DNA of 64,000 bases from Myxococcales bacterium (GTDB lineage: Bacteria; Myxococcota; Myxococcia; Myxococcales; Myxococcaceae). The stretch covers positions 1 through 64,000 of the forward strand of contig JADLDB010000056.1 of the NCBI GenBank assembly GCA_020846875.1. The letters run 5' to 3'. The position numbers were made by a program, and so were the translations under genes. Below are positions 56,428-64,000 of the stretch, piece after piece. Positions within the stretch are counted from its first letter, which is position 1; each line of letters opens with the position of its first letter. A model generated the notes under the pieces. It saw only the letters and a list, made by a program, of their open reading frames with translations. It was not told where the DNA came from and searched no databases.

Positions 56428-57084
56428 TCAATAGAAGGGCAGGCTCAAGGTGAGCAGGCCCCAGCGGGTCGGCGTCCACAGCCCGTAGAAGTAGAAGGAC
56501 AAGGCGAAGCCGCCCACGTTGACGCCGATCGACGGGCCGAGGTCGAGGACGCGCTCGCTCTGGGCCAGGCGCATGCGCTGGAAGGAGCCACCCACGTTGA
56601 GCCACGACACCACCCGGAACTGCAGCTCGGACCAGGTGTAGAAGAAGCTGGAGGTGAAGTCGGTGAAGTTGAAGAAGTACTCGCCTTCGAACCAGTAGGT
56701 GAAGCGCCAGAACTGGGCCTCGAGCTCCACGCCCGGCGCGATGCCGAAGGAGTTGCCCACCGCGCCGCCGAACATCGGCACCAGGCGCACGAAGTTCGTC
56801 TCATCGCCCCAGCGGAAGGCCCAGCCGAAGTAGGCCGAGGCGGTGTTGAAGTCCTCGTAGTTGAAGCGCGCCTCGAGGTGGATCGGCCCCTTGTCCGCGA
56901 ACACCGTGGGCACCAGGTACCCGGACTCGCCCATCAGCATGTAGCCGTCGAGGTAGAGCGCCACCTGCCAGGGGTGAGGCTCGTCGGCGGGCGCGGGCGA
57001 CGTCGCGACGATCGTGGGCGGTGCGTCCTCGGCCGCGGAGCCCAGGCTGGACAACCCGATGAACAACGCCAGCGCGCGTCCCAC
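56428..57084 (-). CDS. Small outer-membrane beta-barrel-like protein
   Basis: A 218-residue exported protein (signal ALALFIGLSSLGSAAE) starting at GTG 57084. The mature part alternates hydrophobic and polar residues and is rich in Phe, Tyr and Trp (HPWQVALYLDGYMLMGESGYLV, FWRFTYWFEGEYFFNFTDFTSSFFYTW, ALSFYFYGLWTPTRWGLLTLSLPFY), ending in a C-terminal Tyr, as in outer-membrane barrels. No family was recognised. Its stop abuts that of the giant ATPase with no gap, and its start lies one base after the VIT-like gene stop, so it is probably cotranscribed with that membrane protein. Confidence 0.8.
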   Translation of the reverse strand: MGRALALFIGLSSLGSAAEDAPPTIVATSPAPADEPHPWQVALYLDGYMLMGESGYLVPTVFADKGPIHLEARFNYEDFNTASAYFGWAFRWGDETNFVRLVPMFGGAVGNSFGIAPGVELEAQFWRFTYWFEGEYFFNFTDFTSSFFYTWSELQFRVVSWLNVGGSFQRMRLAQSERVLDLGPSIGVNVGGFALSFYFYGLWTPTRWGLLTLSLPFY

Positions 57085-57085
57085 G

Positions 57086-57748
57086 TCAGCCTCCCAGCGC
57101 GATCACCGCGCTCACCAGGGCCACACCCAACAAGAGCAGCACTCCGCCGGACAGGATCGGCCGCGTGCCCGAGTACCGGCCCACCATCAGGCCCAGCACG
57201 AAGAGCAGCAGCAAGGCTATCCCGTTGGAGACGCGCATCGCCACGTACAGGTCCTGAAGGAAGGCGAAGGGCAGGGCGACCGGCAAGGTCCCCACCGCCA
57301 CCCACAGGAAGATCCCCAGCGCGGCGAGGAAGTCGTCGCGGGTGAGGCGCTGGCTGGCGGCCGGGAAGCGTCCGTCGATCAACTTCTGGCGCAGGGCGCT
57401 GAGCTCCTCCACCGTCAGCACGGAGCCGAGCGGGCCCGGCAGCACGTCGAGGAGGACCTTCCGGGACTCCTCCTGCGTGGAGGCGGCCATCGCCGCGACG
57501 AGCAGCCGGTTGCGGGAGCGTTCGAGCAATTGGTTGAGCAGGTACATCACCGCGTCGACCAGCCCCCAGGCGATGTTGCACCCCACCGCCGCCACGAGCA
57601 TCTCCCGCGTCCCTCCGGGCAACTCCGACGCCACCGCCAGCGAGCCGGTGACGCTCAGCGTCATGATGAGCCCGAAGACGAGCTCCGAGAAGCGCTCGTA
57701 GGGGCTGACGAAGCCAGCGCGGGCTCTGGGCACGACGACGGCGCTCAT
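57086..57748 (-). CDS. VIT/CCC1-like membrane protein
   Basis: A 220-residue inner-membrane protein with about five helices. It begins YERFSELVFGLIMTLSVTGSLAVAS and continues GCNIAWGLVDAVMYLLNQLLERSRNRLL, with a soluble middle part and three C-terminal helices (FLAALGIFLWVAVGTLPVALPFAF, ALLLLFVLGLMVG, GVLLLLGVALVSAVIAL). Such proteins are usually annotated as VIT1/CCC1-family transporters, whose founding members move iron or manganese, but key metal residues of that family are not obvious here. It precedes the barrel gene in a two-gene unit. Confidence 0.75.
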   Translation of the reverse strand: MSAVVVPRARAGFVSPYERFSELVFGLIMTLSVTGSLAVASELPGGTREMLVAAVGCNIAWGLVDAVMYLLNQLLERSRNRLLVAAMAASTQEESRKVLLDVLPGPLGSVLTVEELSALRQKLIDGRFPAASQRLTRDDFLAALGIFLWVAVGTLPVALPFAFLQDLYVAMRVSNGIALLLLFVLGLMVGRYSGTRPILSGGVLLLLGVALVSAVIALGG

Positions 57749-57833
57749 GTGCCGGGCACCCTACGACGGAAACCGCGGGAAGACTTCCAAACTCGGATTC
57801 CGGCGTTACCTTGAGGCGAGAGAGGAGGTCGCG

Positions 57834-58952
57834 ATGGGCTCCACTGCGCTGTTGGTGGTGATGCTGCTGGCGGCCGACGCTCCATTGACGGCGCCGGTCG
57901 AGCAGGCGATGCAGGCAAACCTCGCGCAAGTCGCGTCGATCCTCGCCTTTCTGGAGAGCCCCGACGCCTTCCGCGATCCGAAGAACGCGGCGCCGATCTC
58001 GGAGTCGATCGACGTGCTGGCCCGGATGGAGCACGTCGTGCGCCAGCAGGATAACCCGGCGGTCAGCACCATCGGCTCGCTGTTTGGGCAGGAGGTGGCG
58101 AGGACGCGGGCCGACTTCGATCAGGGGCGCCCGGACAGCGCCCGCCACCGGATGATCGGGCTCACGCGCATGTGCATGGGCTGCCACTCCAGCGCGGCGG
58201 TGAACCTGGACTTCCGGGGCCTGGACGGGCTGGTGGACTCGCTCAGGCTGTCGCCCTTGCAGCGCGCGAACTTCTACGTGGCCACCCATCAGTTCAGCCG
58301 CGCGAAGGAGCTGTGGACGAAGGCCCTGTCGATCACCCCGACCAACGACGCGGAGACCTTCGAGCAGGCGCAGGCGCTGCGGCTGGCGGTGGCCACGTTG
58401 ACCCGTACGCAGCAGGATCCCGACGCGGTGTTGGAGGTGGTGGCGCCGCAGCTCAAGCGCCGCGACTACCCCGGCTTCATGCAGCGCGCGCTCAAGCGCT
58501 GGGTCGCCGACGCGTCTGCCTGGCGGGCGGAAGGCTTCGATCCTTCGCGGAAGACGCCCGAGGCGCTGCTGGCGAAGGCCGAGGCGCTCCTCGCGAAGAC
58601 GGGCGCTGCGTCGCGCATGCTCTCGGACGACGAGGGGCTGGTCCTGAACATGCGCGCGGCGGCGTACGTGACGCGGGCGCTCGACGGAAACCCGCCTCCG
58701 GCGCGGGAGGCGCGCGGCCTGTACCTGCTGGCCCTGGCGCACACCACCTCGGTCGAGCCGGCGCTGTGGCAGTTGGACGGCCTGTTGCTCGAGCGCTGCG
58801 TGCAGCTCCAGCCGCACACCGAGCAGGCCCAGGTGTGCGCCAAGCGCCTGGCCGACCGGGTCGGCTTCTCGTACCACGGCAGCGAGGGCGGGCCCGTGCC
58901 GGCCGCGATGGTCCAGCGGATCGGGGAGCTGCGGGCCCTCGCGGTGCCTTGA
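57834..58952 (+). CDS. Exported c-type cytochrome-like protein with one CxxCH site and helical repeats
   Basis: A 372-residue protein with a signal peptide (GSTALLVVMLLAADAP; start ATG 57834 behind AGAGGAGG). The segment at 25-125 is helical and holds a single heme-binding motif CMGCH (C114, C117, H118) in a context like the cytochrome c' type (MIGLTRMCMGCHSSAA). A repetitive helical region follows (FSRAKELWTKALSITPTNDAETFEQAQAL, ARGLYLLALAHTTSVEPALWQLDG), TPR-like. It would act in the periplasm. An electron-transfer role is inferred from the motif alone. It is followed at 13 bases by the isoaspartyl methyltransferase gene. Confidence 0.82.
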   Translation: MGSTALLVVMLLAADAPLTAPVEQAMQANLAQVASILAFLESPDAFRDPKNAAPISESIDVLARMEHVVRQQDNPAVSTIGSLFGQEVARTRADFDQGRPDSARHRMIGLTRMCMGCHSSAAVNLDFRGLDGLVDSLRLSPLQRANFYVATHQFSRAKELWTKALSITPTNDAETFEQAQALRLAVATLTRTQQDPDAVLEVVAPQLKRRDYPGFMQRALKRWVADASAWRAEGFDPSRKTPEALLAKAEALLAKTGAASRMLSDDEGLVLNMRAAAYVTRALDGNPPPAREARGLYLLALAHTTSVEPALWQLDGLLLERCVQLQPHTEQAQVCAKRLADRVGFSYHGSEGGPVPAAMVQRIGELRALAVP

Positions 58953-58965
58953 CACGGCGCGACGG

Positions 58966-59610
58966 GTGATGAGCTTTGGAGGCGTGACGTCCCTTCGCAT
59001 CGCCGACCGTCGAGTGCAGGCCGCCGTGAGCGCGGTGCCGCGCGAGCAGTTCCTCTCCCACGAGCAGCGGCTCTTCCACGCCGACGATCGGCCCATCGAC
59101 ATCGGCCACGGCCAGACGACCAGCCAGCCCTCGCTCATCGCCTGGATGGTGCAGGCGCTGCAGCTTGGGCCGGGGGCGAAGGTGCTCGAGGTGGGCACGG
59201 GCTGCGGCTACCAGACGGCCCTGCTCGCGGCGCTGGGCTGCGAGGTGTACAGCGTGGAGATCCTCGCGCCGTTGGCCGCCCGCGCGGGACTTGCGCTCGG
59301 GCGCCTCGGCTACGCGAACCAGGTGCACCTGAAGGTGGGGGACGGGTACCAGGGCTGGCCGGAGGTGGCGCCCTTCGCCGGGATCGTCGTGGCGGCGGGT
59401 GCCCCGCGGGTGCCGCGGCCGCTGGTCGAGCAGCTGGCACGGGGCGGACGCCTGGTGATCCCCGTCGGGCGGGACGACGACATGCACCTGCGAATCTACC
59501 ACCGAGACCTCGCCGGAGAGCTGTCCGTCGAGACGGCCTTCCCGGTGCGCTTCGTGCCGCTCACCGGCGCCCAGGCCGACGCGGATCGCCGGTCCCTCAC
59601 GGCAGGGTGA
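58966..59610 (+). CDS. pcm: Protein-L-isoaspartate O-methyltransferase
   Basis: Repairs isomerised aspartyl residues by methylating L-isoaspartate with SAM. The 214-residue protein carries the family N-terminus (VSAVPREQFLSHEQRLFHADDRPIDIGHGQTTSQPSLIAWM), SAM motif VLEVGTGCGYQTALLA, VYSVEILAPLA, GDGYQGWPEVAPFAGIVVAAGAP and the tail GGRLVIPVG. GTG 58966 and ATG 58969 are both possible. Its 3' end overlaps the convergent CoA-transferase gene by 14 bases. The cytochrome-like gene lies 13 bases upstream on the same strand. Confidence 0.93.
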   Translation: MMSFGGVTSLRIADRRVQAAVSAVPREQFLSHEQRLFHADDRPIDIGHGQTTSQPSLIAWMVQALQLGPGAKVLEVGTGCGYQTALLAALGCEVYSVEILAPLAARAGLALGRLGYANQVHLKVGDGYQGWPEVAPFAGIVVAAGAPRVPRPLVEQLARGGRLVIPVGRDDDMHLRIYHRDLAGELSVETAFPVRFVPLTGAQADADRRSLTAG

Positions 59611-60898
59611 AGTGCCGGACGCCGGCGAACTGCTTCTTCAGCTCTGCCCGGAAGTCGGGGTGAGCGATGGAGATGAGCCGCTCGGCGCGCTCGCGCAGCG
59701 TCTTTCCGTGAAGGTTGACGGCCCCGTACTCGGTGACGACCCACTGCACGTGGCCGCGGGTGGTGACGACGCCGGCGCCGTCCTTGAGCTGCATGACGAT
59801 GCGGCTCACCTTCCCCCCTGCCGCCGTGGAGGGCAGGGCGATGATCGGCTTACCCCCTTCGGAGCGCGCCGCGCCGCGGATGAAGTCCATCTGTCCGCCG
59901 ATGCCAGAGTAGATGCGGTGGCCCATCGAGTCGGCGCAGACCTGGCCGGACAGGTCGATCTCGATGGCGGAGTTGATCGCAACCACCTTGTCATTCTTGC
60001 CGATCAGCGCGGTGTCGTTGGTGCGATCGCAGGGGTGGAACTCCACCTGCTGGTTGTCGTGCACGAAGTCGAACAGCTTCTTCGTGCCGGTGACGAAGGA
60101 CACCACGCTGCGGCCGGCGTGCACCTTCTTCCGGCGGTTGGTGATCACCCCGTTCTCCACCAGGGGGATGAGGCCGTCCGAGAACATCTCGGTGTGGATG
60201 CCGAGATCGCGCTTGTCGCCCAGGCGGGCCAGCACCGCGTCGGGGATCGCGCCGATGCCAAGCTGCAGGCAACTGCCGTCCTCCACCAGGCCGGCGACCA
60301 ACTCGCCGATCCGCGCCTCCACCGGGCCTGACTCGGCGGGAGGCATCTCGGCCAGGGGGCGATCGCTGGCGGTGAAGGCGGCCACGCGTTGAAGCGGGAA
60401 GACGGAGTGCCCCAGCGTGCGCGGCATCTGCGCGTTGATCTCGGCGATCACCTTCTTCGAGTGCCACGCGGCGGCCAGCGCGGCGTCGACAGAGGTGCCC
60501 AGGGTGCAGTCACCGTGGGTGTTGGGCGGCGACAACTGCAACAGCGCCACGTCCAGGGGGATCGCCTGTGAGCCGAACAGCCTGGGGATCTCCGAGAGGA
60601 AGACGGGCATGAAGTCGGCGCGCCCCTCGGCGATGGGCGTCCGCAGGTGGCTGCCGATGAAGAGCGACACCGAGAAGAAGCGGCCGGCCAGGTGAGGCTC
60701 GGCGTAGGCGCAGTGCCCGGAGGTGTGCAGGTGGTAGAGGGTGACGTTCTCCAGGTCGCCGCGCCGGCACATCGCGTCGAGCAGCGGCGTGGGCGTGGCG
60801 GACGCCCCGTGCACGAAGACTCTGTCACCGCTCTTGACGTGCTTCACCGCGTCGTCGGCGCTGACAGCCTGCTGCTTCCACGAGGAGTCGATCGTCAT
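59597..60898 (-). CDS. Acetyl-CoA hydrolase/transferase family CoA-transferase
   Basis: A 433-residue class I CoA-transferase of the 4-hydroxybutyrate/acetate CoA-transferase type. Visible are the N-terminal SGDRVFVHGASATPTPLLDAM, QLSPPNTHGDCTLGTSVDA, the CoA-binding GIGAIPDAVL, and the catalytic Glu E237 in IHTEMFSDG, followed by GIGGQMDFIRGA and VVTEYGAVNLHGKTLRERAERLISIAHP. It transfers CoA between short carboxylic acids and acetyl-CoA. It lies 60 bases after hemN on the same strand and may be cotranscribed with the heme genes, though no metabolic link to them is evident. The 3' end overlaps pcm. Confidence 0.93.
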   Translation of the reverse strand: MTIDSSWKQQAVSADDAVKHVKSGDRVFVHGASATPTPLLDAMCRRGDLENVTLYHLHTSGHCAYAEPHLAGRFFSVSLFIGSHLRTPIAEGRADFMPVFLSEIPRLFGSQAIPLDVALLQLSPPNTHGDCTLGTSVDAALAAAWHSKKVIAEINAQMPRTLGHSVFPLQRVAAFTASDRPLAEMPPAESGPVEARIGELVAGLVEDGSCLQLGIGAIPDAVLARLGDKRDLGIHTEMFSDGLIPLVENGVITNRRKKVHAGRSVVSFVTGTKKLFDFVHDNQQVEFHPCDRTNDTALIGKNDKVVAINSAIEIDLSGQVCADSMGHRIYSGIGGQMDFIRGAARSEGGKPIIALPSTAAGGKVSRIVMQLKDGAGVVTTRGHVQWVVTEYGAVNLHGKTLRERAERLISIAHPDFRAELKKQFAGVRHFTLP

Positions 60899-60958
60899 GA
60901 GGCGAGTGTATGGCTGCGCTCGCCGCCGTCACTCCCGGAGCGCTTCGTTTCAGCCCCG

Positions 60959-62314
60959 CTACACGGTCCGGCTGAAGATGGGCTTATCGGGCGCTTGCCG
61001 CGCCAGCCGGGCGTCGAGCGCCATGCAGACGTTGCGCACGAAGGGCCGGCCCGCCTCGGTGACGCGCACGCCGTCGCCCGACACCTGCACCAGCCCGTCC
61101 CGCTGCAACTCCGCCAGCTTCCCCGGCACCTCGTCGAGGTACGGCACGCGGCCGCGCGCCCAGAGCGTCTCGAAGCGCGTCATCACGTCGAGGATGAGGC
61201 GGCGCAGCACCAGATCCTCCTCGGTGAGGACGTGGCCCTTGGCCAGCGGCAGCTCGTTCTTCTCCAGCCGGGCGTGCCACCCGGGCAGCGTCTTCTCGTT
61301 CTGCGCGTAGGCCGTCCAGGTGTCGCCGATGGAGGACACGCCCAGCGCGAAGATGGGCATCGTGCTGCGCTCGGTGTAGCCCATGAAGTTGCGGTGCAGT
61401 TGGCCGGCGCGCGAGGCCCGAAGCAGTCCGTCGCCCTCGAGCCCGAAGTGATCGAGGCCGATCTCCTGGTAGCCCGCCTCGGCCAGCGCCTCGCGGCCGG
61501 TCTCGTACAGCGCCCGCCTGGCCGGGCCGCCGGGCACGTCTGAGTCCTCGAACTTCCGCATCACCGGCTTCATCCACGGCACGTGGGCGTAGCCGTAGAA
61601 GGCGATGCGATCCGGCCGCAGCGAGTTGACCGCCTCCATCGTCTGGCGGATCGAGTCCGGCGTCTGCTTCGGCAGGCCGTAGATCAGGTCGAAGTTGACG
61701 CTGTCGAAGCCGAGCGACCGCGCCGCCTCGCTCACCAGCCGCACCTCGTCCACCGTCTGGTGGCGATTCACCGAGGACTGCACCACCGGATCGAAGTCCT
61801 GGATGCCCAGGGAGATGCGGGTGAAGCCCAGCCTCGCCAGCACCTCCAGCTGATCGCGCGTGGTGACGCGGGGATCGACCTCGATGGACAGCTCGGCGTC
61901 GTCGGGCACGTCGGCGCCGGACAGCACGCTGCTCAGCATGCGCTCCAATGGGGCCGCGGGGAGGTGCGTGGGCGTTCCGCCGCCGACGTGCACCTCCTCC
62001 AGCCGGACGCGCCCGACGCGCGCGGTGTACAGCGCCCACTCCTTCTGGATCCCCGCCACGTACGGCTCGATGACGGAGGCCTCCCTGGTGATGAAGGTGT
62101 TGCAGCCACAGTAATGGCAGAGGCTGCGGCAGAAGGGCACGTGGAGGTACAGCGACGCGCCTTCGCCCTTCGCCCGGCTGCGCGTGACGGCCTGCTCGAG
62201 GTGGGTGATCCACTCCTCTTGCGTGGGCGCGGTCGCCCAGTACGGCACGGTGGGGTAGCTGGTGTAGCGGGGGCCGGGGACGTCGTACTTGGCCAGCAGC
62301 TCGGTCGCGTTCAT
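60959..62314 (-). CDS. hemN: Oxygen-independent coproporphyrinogen III dehydrogenase
   Basis: Radical-SAM enzyme converting coproporphyrinogen III to protoporphyrinogen IX without oxygen. The 451-residue protein has the 4Fe-4S motif at C62, C66 and C69 with C71 after it (HVPFCRSLCHYCGCN), the same positions as E. coli HemN. VGGGTPTHLP, SIEVDPR, GIQDFDPVVQSSVNR, LIYGLPKQT and a C-terminal HemN domain (GLVQVSGDGVRVTEAGR) are present. ATG 62314 is preferred; it follows the ferrochelatase stop by one base, with GTG 62323 as an overlapping alternative. Pairing with hemH on one transcript gives the last steps of heme synthesis. Confidence 0.95.
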   Translation of the reverse strand: MNATELLAKYDVPGPRYTSYPTVPYWATAPTQEEWITHLEQAVTRSRAKGEGASLYLHVPFCRSLCHYCGCNTFITREASVIEPYVAGIQKEWALYTARVGRVRLEEVHVGGGTPTHLPAAPLERMLSSVLSGADVPDDAELSIEVDPRVTTRDQLEVLARLGFTRISLGIQDFDPVVQSSVNRHQTVDEVRLVSEAARSLGFDSVNFDLIYGLPKQTPDSIRQTMEAVNSLRPDRIAFYGYAHVPWMKPVMRKFEDSDVPGGPARRALYETGREALAEAGYQEIGLDHFGLEGDGLLRASRAGQLHRNFMGYTERSTMPIFALGVSSIGDTWTAYAQNEKTLPGWHARLEKNELPLAKGHVLTEEDLVLRRLILDVMTRFETLWARGRVPYLDEVPGKLAELQRDGLVQVSGDGVRVTEAGRPFVRNVCMALDARLARQAPDKPIFSRTV

Positions 62315-62315
62315 C

Positions 62316-63377
62316 TCAGGCACCTTCGTGCGCCCAGTGGCGGCGGATCAGCGTCGCCAGCGCCTCGATGAAGGTTGGATCGTCGTTGACGGCGGGCACC
62401 AGGGTGAGGGCGTCTCCGCCGGCGGCCTGGAAGGTGTGCGCGGCGCGCTGGCCGATCTCCTCCAGCGTCTCCAGGCAGTCCGCGACGAAGGAAGGGCAGA
62501 CGATCGCCGCGCGCTTCACGCCCTGCCGCGCCAGCCCGGCCACCGTCTCGTCGGTGTGCGGCCCCAACCACCCGGTGCCCTTGAGGCGCGACTGGAAGCT
62601 GGTGACGCCAGACGCCACCCCGCCCTCGCGCGCGATCGCCCGCGACGTGGCGAAGCACTGGGCCCGGTAGCAGCGCGCGTTGGACTCGCCCAGCGGGCCA
62701 CAGGCCGAGGCCCCGCCCTGGTGCCCGTCACACGCCGCGGTGCAGGCCTGCTTCACCTGGCGCACCGGCAGCCCGTGGTAGCTGAACACCACCGCCTGGG
62801 CCTGCGTCGCGTTGACCACCGCGCGCACCTTCGAGGCGACCGCCTTCACGAAGCCCGGCTCCTGGAAGAAGGCGGAGGTGATCGAGTGCGCCGCGTCGCC
62901 CATCAGCGTCCGGAAGGCGTCCTCGGCGGTGCCGGTGGTGGCGCCAGCGTACTGCGGGTACAGCGGGACGAGCGTCACGTGGGACACGCCCTGCGTCCGC
63001 AGCTCCTCCAGCGCGGCCGGGAGCGACGGGTTGCCGTAGCGCATGCCCAGGGCCACCGGCACGCCCGGCAGCCGCTCCGCCAGCGCCTCCCGCTGGGCCT
63101 TCGAGTGGAGGAGCAGCGGGGACCCGGTCGGCGTCCAGATCTGCTCGTAGGCGCGCGCGCTCCTCCGCGGACGGAAGGGCAGGATGATCGCGTTGAGCAG
63201 CAGCCACCGGCCCGGCGCGGGGAGATCGATCACGCGCGGATCGCCGAGGAACTCGCGCAGGTAGCGGCGCACGGCCGGCGCGGTGGGCGCGTCCGGCGTG
63301 CCCACGTTCACCAGCAACACGCCTCGGCGGCCGGAGGGGCAGGTGACGTGTTGCGAGAGTGCGGGGGCGGCGGTCAT
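62316..63377 (-). CDS. hemH: Ferrochelatase with internal Cys cluster ([2Fe-2S]-type)
   Basis: Inserts iron into protoporphyrin IX to make heme; 353 residues, soluble or peripheral. The catalytic His H201 lies in VVFSYHGLP; the conserved acidic helix is CLETLEEIGQ and GMRYGNPSL is typical. Unlike E. coli HemH it has a Cys-rich segment, C212, C216, C226, C236 and C241 (ACTAACDGHQ, CGPLG, RCYRAQC). A comparable internal segment holds the [2Fe-2S] cluster of the M. xanthus ferrochelatase. ATG 63377 overlaps the response-regulator stop by 4 bases, so both are translated together. Protoporphyrin versus coproporphyrin specificity cannot be read directly, but hemN beside it favours the protoporphyrin route. 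Confidence 0.94.
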   Translation of the reverse strand: MTAAPALSQHVTCPSGRRGVLLVNVGTPDAPTAPAVRRYLREFLGDPRVIDLPAPGRWLLLNAIILPFRPRRSARAYEQIWTPTGSPLLLHSKAQREALAERLPGVPVALGMRYGNPSLPAALEELRTQGVSHVTLVPLYPQYAGATTGTAEDAFRTLMGDAAHSITSAFFQEPGFVKAVASKVRAVVNATQAQAVVFSYHGLPVRQVKQACTAACDGHQGGASACGPLGESNARCYRAQCFATSRAIAREGGVASGVTSFQSRLKGTGWLGPHTDETVAGLARQGVKRAAIVCPSFVADCLETLEEIGQRAAHTFQAAGGDALTLVPAVNDDPTFIEALATLIRRHWAHEGA

Positions 63378-64000
63378 GCCTTCTTGAACAGGTAGCCACG
63401 GCCTCGAACGGTGATCAGTCGAGCGGGCTCTTCCGGGTTGGCCTCGAAGAGGCGGCGTAGGCGCAGCACGAAGTTGTCGATGGTGCGATCGGTGGGGAAG
63501 GCGTCCATACCCCACACCTCCTCGAGGATGTCCGCCCGGGACAGCACCTTGTCCTCGTTGCGGGCGAAGAGCTCCATCAGCTTGAGCTCCTTGTCGGACA
63601 GCGTTACCTCACCCTCGTGAGTCAGCGCGCGGCCGGTGTCGAAGCGGATCCAGAACTTTCCCAGCTCCAACTGCTTCGGAGGCCCGGCCACGGTGCCCGA
63701 GGCCCGCCGCAGCAGGCTGCGCACCCGCGCCAGCAGCTCGGCCACGTCGAACGGCTTGGTGAGGTAGTCGTCCGCGCCGCAGTCCAGGCCCCGCACGCGG
63801 GACTGCACGTCGCTGCGGGCGGTCAGCATGAGGATGGGGACCTTGAGGCCGTTGTCGCGAGCCTGGCGCACCAGCACGAAGCCCTCGCCGCCCGGGAGCA
63901 TCACGTCGACGATCGCCAGGTCGGCCTTCGCCTCGGCCAGGGCTGCCTCACCTTCGGCGAAGGTGCCCGCGGTCCGCACCTCGTAGCCCGCGTGGCGGAG
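63374..64000 (-). CDS. OmpR/PhoB-family response regulator (N-terminus cut by window edge)
   Basis: Two-component transcription factor; the first residues lie beyond base 64000. The visible part has the receiver acceptor in DLAIVDVMLPGGEGF, the Thr switch LMLTARSD, the KPF loop DYLTKPFDVAELLARVRSLLR and a C-terminal winged helix (TLSDKELKLMELFARNEDKVLSRADILEEVW, TIDNFVLRLRRLF, ITVRGRGYLFKK). It is translationally coupled (ATGA) to hemH, so it may regulate or be cotranscribed with heme synthesis genes. The matching histidine kinase is probably upstream, outside the window. Confidence 0.92.
   Translation of the reverse strand, partial: LRHAGYEVRTAGTFAEGEAALAEAKADLAIVDVMLPGGEGFVLVRQARDNGLKVPILMLTARSDVQSRVRGLDCGADDYLTKPFDVAELLARVRSLLRRASGTVAGPPKQLELGKFWIRFDTGRALTHEGEVTLSDKELKLMELFARNEDKVLSRADILEEVWGMDAFPTDRTIDNFVLRLRRLFEANPEEPARLITVRGRGYLFKKA

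Overview
The window is high-GC (roughly two thirds G+C), densely coding DNA that looks like a myxobacterium (Myxococcota, Myxococcales). The signs are Ser/Thr protein kinases, many FHA domains, NtrC-type sigma-54 signalling, numerous lipoproteins, and a ferrochelatase with an internal Cys cluster like the [2Fe-2S] ferrochelatase known from Myxococcus xanthus. No rRNA, tRNA, CRISPR array, insertion sequence or phage module was seen. No gap between genes exceeds 300 bases; the longest non-coding stretches are about 100-150 bases.

Region 1 (1-18.4 kb): a truncated Ser/Thr kinase diverges from glyQ-glyS. Next come two large secreted lipoproteins, then a Tad-like module: an RHH-FHA protein, a CpaA-type prepilin peptidase, a secretin, an FHA-CpaF ATPase fusion and a double-FHA/membrane/repeat protein. 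polA follows. The module resembles one part of the Tad-like contact-killing (Kil) apparatus described in M. xanthus; platform proteins and pilins are not in the window.

Region 2 (18.4-30.9 kb): a GAF-GAF histidine kinase, a cation-efflux transporter with a TonB-like protein, a PilZ protein, an outer-membrane porin next to a frameshifted amylase lipoprotein with a starch-binding domain, and a fadI-fadJ-methyltransferase operon behind a palindromic promoter.

Region 3 (30.9-41.7 kb): a von Willebrand A lipoprotein, a glycosyltransferase/deacetylase pair, a diguanylate cyclase, a hybrid kinase plus NtrC regulator behind a good sigma-54 promoter, RarA, and a BKACE-family enzyme.

Region 4 (41.7-57.7 kb): a translationally coupled operon of a transmembrane Ser/Thr kinase, lipoprotein, beta-barrel and amicyanin-like cupredoxin protein; a DUF309-CPxCG fusion; then an operon of an OB-fold membrane protein, a flotillin and a 1817-residue AAA ATPase, the best candidate here for a poorly described system. 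An outer-membrane protein and a VIT-like membrane protein lie opposite.

Region 5 (57.7-64 kb): a c-type cytochrome-like protein, an isoaspartyl methyltransferase, and on the minus strand a response regulator-hemH-hemN-CoA transferase run.

Two window-wide features stand out: Asp is written GAT almost only when the next base is C (making GATC), and several starts have a -10-like hexamer only about 7-13 bases upstream, suggesting near-leaderless mRNAs.
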